Of a stretch of DNA of 7,250 nucleotides, positions 5,623 through 7,250 are shown piece after piece. The position numbers were made by a program, and so were the translations under genes. Source of the stretch: Nitrososphaeraceae archaeon (GTDB lineage: Archaea > Thermoproteota > Nitrososphaeria > Nitrososphaerales > Nitrososphaeraceae); assembly GCA_025922735.1 (NCBI GenBank), contig JAICHI010000054.1:1-7250 (forward strand), given 5' to 3'. The number at the start of each line of letters is the position of its first letter. Position 1 is the stretch's first letter. Below the pieces are notes generated by a model, which saw nothing but the letters and a program-made list of their open reading frames with translations, searched no databases and was not told the DNA's origin.

Positions 5623-5654
5623 CTATACATAATAGGTTATACACCTATCAGGTA
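5621..5654. promoter_or_regulatory. clustered ACCTAT/ATAGGT half-sites, candidate operators
   Basis: Two imperfectly related inverted repeats lie side by side: ACCTAT-N5-ATAGGT (5621-5637) and ACCTATCAGGT (5643-5653). The second has the 11-bp spacing of the ACCTANTAGGT motif found upstream of the zinc-ribbon gene, with one mismatch. They stand at the 5' end of the small frame ahead of pspAB, where a repressor could act. Confidence 0.4.
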
Positions 5655-5779
5655 TTGAAGCGAAATCTAAAATTGATAAGAGCGACCAAATTGTTGAACA
5701 ATTTATAGTCTAACGAAGGAAGGAGAGGGGTTGAAAGCATCTTAGAGCTGACCACAACACCGAAGCAAAAGAAAAATCT
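5655..5779. other. intergenic stretch with a 17-bp perfect palindrome
   Basis: No gene is supported here. The stretch contains AAATTGTT-G-AACAATTT at 5688-5704 (8-bp arms, 1-nt centre), downstream of the coiled-coil gene and upstream of the ACCTAT cluster. It could be an operator for the minus-strand transcript toward pspAB or a hairpin at the 3' end of the coiled-coil gene. A purine-rich GGAAGGAGAGGGG (5718-5730) on the plus strand is not followed by a usable frame. Confidence 0.4.
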
Positions 5780-6112
5780 CTAGCGAGTATTTAGTTTCTC
5801 CTTTAATGATTTAACCTCATTTTCTAGATTATCTAGTCTAGTAATAATCTGGCTTATCTGTTCGTCAAATTGACATTTTGTCCAAAGAAGTGCTATGTCA
5901 CGGAGGATGTCACCCTCTACATAACCGAACAATAGACTATCATACTCTGTGAGTGTTGGGAACTTTCTAGCGTCTGAGAATAATTTTAGCCTTTTCGATA
6001 AAACCTCAAGGGCTTTTTGTGGTTCATCTTTTACTTTTTCATACTCTTCTGTAATTCTTATGTCTATTGCCATTACCTTTGCAGCAATTTTTTCAGGTGC
6101 GTCTTCTGACAT
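5780..6112 (-). CDS. hypothetical protein with C-terminal coiled coil
   Basis: A 110-residue soluble, acidic protein when started at ATG 6112 (GGAG and GAGG lie 3 and 11 nt upstream; TTG 6121 would add three residues). Seen: charged helices throughout, for example EKIAAKVMAIDIRITEEYEK (7-26) and QKALEVLSKRLKLFSDARK (32-50). A central segment PTLTEYDSLLFGYVEGDILR (52-71) follows, then a heptad-like coiled coil (about 83-108, ISQIITRLDNLENEVKSLKE). The start is 18 nt after the stop of the zinc-ribbon gene on the same strand, so the two are almost certainly co-transcribed from the promoter at 6344. I do not recognise a family. The coiled coil suggests oligomerisation or partner binding, and pairing with a zinc-ribbon protein hints at a nucleic-acid or regulatory role, which is inference. 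Confidence 0.75.
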   Translation of the reverse strand: MSEDAPEKIAAKVMAIDIRITEEYEKVKDEPQKALEVLSKRLKLFSDARKFPTLTEYDSLLFGYVEGDILRDIALLWTKCQFDEQISQIITRLDNLENEVKSLKEKLNTR

Positions 6113-6130
6113 TTGCTCCAAAGCCTCAGG

Positions 6131-6319
6131 TTATTTGAGCGTCTTCCTTTTCTCCTTGATTACAACTTCTTGCTTTTTCCCTTCCATCCGTCTAGGCTTA
6201 TTCCAGTATGGACTCTTGCACCTTGGACAAATTATAGGGTCACCCTCCGTAGTAGAACGTGGAACCCAGATATGCCCACATCGTTCACATTTGTATCCTT
6301 CAAGGGTTACTCTACCCAC
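6131..6319 (-). CDS. small zinc-ribbon protein
   Basis: A 62-residue protein with one rubredoxin-like zinc ribbon: YKCERCGH (Cys11, Cys14) and ICPRCKSPYWNKPRR (Cys31, Cys34), the four probable Zn ligands. A basic tail rich in Lys/Arg (43-62) could contact nucleic acid. Such ribbons, with CPxCxSPYW, recur in small archaeal proteins; specific function is unknown. The start is GTG 6319: an in-frame stop lies upstream with no ATG between, and a TATA box (6344-6351) places transcription start at about 6320, so the mRNA is probably leaderless. It is the first gene of a two-gene unit with the coiled-coil protein. Two palindromes upstream of the TATA box suggest specific regulation. The coding assignment is confident; role is not. 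Confidence 0.85.
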   Translation of the reverse strand: MGRVTLEGYKCERCGHIWVPRSTTEGDPIICPRCKSPYWNKPRRMEGKKQEVVIKEKRKTLK

Positions 6320-6343
6320 GTCATACCGACTACTCTTGTTATG

Positions 6344-6351
6344 TATTTAAA
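6344..6351 (-). promoter_or_regulatory. TATA box of the zinc-ribbon operon
   Basis: TTTAAATA on the minus strand, inside CTTTAAATACATAAC. Its centre is about 28 bp before the GTG start codon, the spacing at which archaeal RNA polymerase would begin transcription at or next to the start codon. This explains the absence of a ribosome-binding site. Confidence 0.65.
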
Positions 6352-6361
6352 GTTTGGGCTA

Positions 6362-6374
6362 TACCTAATAGGTA
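6362..6374. promoter_or_regulatory. palindrome TACCTA-A-TAGGTA, candidate operator (site 1)
   Basis: A perfect 6-bp inverted repeat around a single A, lying 11 bp upstream of the TATA box of the zinc-ribbon operon, where it would touch or flank the BRE. A related copy lies 38 bp farther upstream, and looser variants occur at 5621-5654. A dimeric helix-turn-helix regulator is the simplest reading. Confidence 0.55.
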
Positions 6375-6399
6375 AGTTCAAATAATATTCAGTACACCA

Positions 6400-6412
6400 T
6401 ACGTATTAGGTA
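6400..6412. promoter_or_regulatory. imperfect palindrome TACGTA-T-TAGGTA, candidate operator (site 2)
   Basis: It matches site 1 in length and centre with one changed arm base (TACGTA for TACCTA), and its centre lies 38 bp from that of site 1. A second, weaker binding site of the same regulator is plausible. Confidence 0.45.
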
Positions 6413-6537
6413 AGTAAGGTGATAAACGATAAACAACGCTTGCAGAACAGGAAGGCTATAGCCGATAAGCCAAATCAGATAACGAGGATTGACTACCACA
6501 CATAACAGGTCATCTGAAATTTCTAGACCATCATTTA

Positions 6538-7126
6538 TTATTTGTGTAGTTTAACCAGACTAAATCTAGAAACAGTATTTCTTGAGGTGATATCTGTCTC
6601 AGTTCCATCAGGATACCTTATGATAATTTTTTCGCTCTTGGTGCTTAGTAGTATCTTCTTATTCTCTGTTATTTTTCTCTTTGTTATCACTGCTTCTCCA
6701 ACCGGTCGTATCCTCTGTCTGATCAATATTTCCTCTCCAAACAGTGGAAGTGCCTCTTGTGTGTTCGAACTACCTTGAAAAAGTGGAGTTAATTATCTCT
6801 TGAGAGCTTCTTTCTTTTTCTTACCATCTTCTTGTCGCTTTTCCCCTTTTTGCTGCCACCACTCATTCCTTTCATTGAAGATATAGTATGCTTTCAAGTC
6901 CGTCTTTGGAACCTAATTTCTTACCGTTAACATATACCTATTCGCATTTCATTGGCACCACTGTTTTCGCAGTGCCTGTCACCCATCTCTTTTCTACTGT
7001 AAAGTTCTGTATTGTAATCTTCTTTGAGATAGAGTATTTATTAGCGACAACAGGAACAACTTGTACCTCTGTAGTTTTCTGCTCTTCTTCATTTGTCTTT
7101 GAGTCTATATGGGATAGTGACGACAT
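6538..7126 (-). pseudogene. decayed DUF2382 (YsnF/AvaK-type) protein gene
   Basis: The N-terminal frame starts at ATG 7126 (GAGG 8 nt upstream) and encodes VVPVVANKYSISKKI, FTVEKRWVTGTAKTVVP, then stops at TAG 6938-6940. Reading through gives VYVNGKKLG, the usual continuation of this fold. Between about 6912 and 6875 the frame must shift by one base to reach LKAYYIFNERNEWWQQKG and a Lys/Glu-rich linker. That frame meets TAA at 6793-6795, then continues as ALPLFGEEILIRQRIRPVGE, AVITKRKITENKKI, SEKIIIRYPDGTE to TAA 6538. Together these form the two repeated beta halves of a DUF2382 protein, a stress-associated family of unknown mechanism common in nitrososphaeria and bacteria. Two nonsense changes and a frameshift mean no full protein is made. 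Independent small proteins from the halves seem unlikely. Confidence 0.75.
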
Positions 7127-7161
7127 TATAGCTTCCTCTTTTTTAGGATGGCATTTTATGG

Positions 7162-7178
7162 GTCCTAAAAATTAGGAC
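7162..7178. promoter_or_regulatory. 17-bp perfect palindrome GTCCTAA-AAA-TTAGGAC, candidate operator
   Basis: Seven-base perfect arms with a 3-nt centre, located between the presumed TATA box (7201-7210) and the start codon (7126) of the DUF2382 pseudogene, at or just after the expected transcription start. A repressor bound there would block initiation. The arms differ from the ACCTA motif elsewhere, so it is probably a different regulator. Confidence 0.5.
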
Positions 7179-7200
7179 ACGTTGTCCCAAGCGCTGAAGC

Positions 7201-7210
7201 ATAAAAATAC
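7201..7210 (-). promoter_or_regulatory. probable TATA box of the DUF2382 pseudogene
   Basis: GTATTTTTAT on the minus strand, about 27 bp before the palindrome's near edge. Transcription would start near 7178, giving a leader of about 50 nt that carries the GAGG ribosome-binding site at 7135-7138. Assigned from sequence and spacing only. Confidence 0.4.
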
Positions 7211-7250
7211 AGGGCAGCAGTCTCTATGTCATTATAAGATATTTTTTATG

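Noticed and set aside
5949..6385. Plus-strand frames of 90-133 codons
   Set aside because: Antisense to the zinc-ribbon and coiled-coil genes, whose motifs are clear on the minus strand.
6454..6463. 10-bp palindrome GGCTATAGCC
   Set aside because: Too short and not placed relative to any promoter; expected by chance.
6542..7175. Plus-strand frames of 78 and 95 codons, hydrophobic
   Set aside because: They are the reverse complement of the DUF2382 pseudogene halves; hydrophobicity arises from antisense of Lys/Glu codons.

Overview
The window looks like a chromosomal segment of an ammonia-oxidising archaeon of the Nitrososphaeria (Thaumarchaeota), probably a soil Nitrososphaera-type lineage. 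The reasons are the archaeal gene order EMC3/Oxa1-like membrane protein - cytidylate kinase - Cbf5, a class II tRNA-Ser with an archaeal bulge-helix-bulge intron and no encoded CCA, archaeal TATA boxes placed for leaderless transcripts, and secreted or stress-type proteins (dienelactone hydrolase, PspAB, DUF2382) that resemble nitrososphaerial families. This assignment rests on recognition by eye, not on a search.

Region 1 (1-2425) is conserved core. The 3' part of a DUF106/EMC3-like insertase, cmk and the Cbf5 gene lie head to tail with almost no spacing, so they are surely one operon. Converging on Cbf5 is an easily missed 59-codon gene on the minus strand (2072-2251) for a Cys/His-rich, probably metal-binding protein. 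It is divergent from tRNA-Ser(GGA), which carries a 15-nt intron, and the two probably share an AT-rich promoter region.

Region 2 (2426-7250) is gene-poor, AT-rich and mostly on the minus strand. It holds a secreted dienelactone-hydrolase-family protein with a Q/N-rich, sequon-rich linker; a largely empty stretch (3780-4687) with only weak small ORFs; a PspAB-family membrane-stress protein, perhaps behind a small membrane-protein ORF; a two-gene zinc-ribbon plus coiled-coil unit with a clean leaderless promoter under a repeated palindrome; and a decayed DUF2382 gene with two in-frame stops and a frameshift, preceded by another perfect palindrome.

The core genes serve membrane protein insertion, pyrimidine nucleotide supply and H/ACA-guided pseudouridylation. 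The accessory part suggests envelope and stress functions under several separate palindrome-binding regulators. I see no CRISPR array, insertion sequence, rRNA or obvious prophage module.
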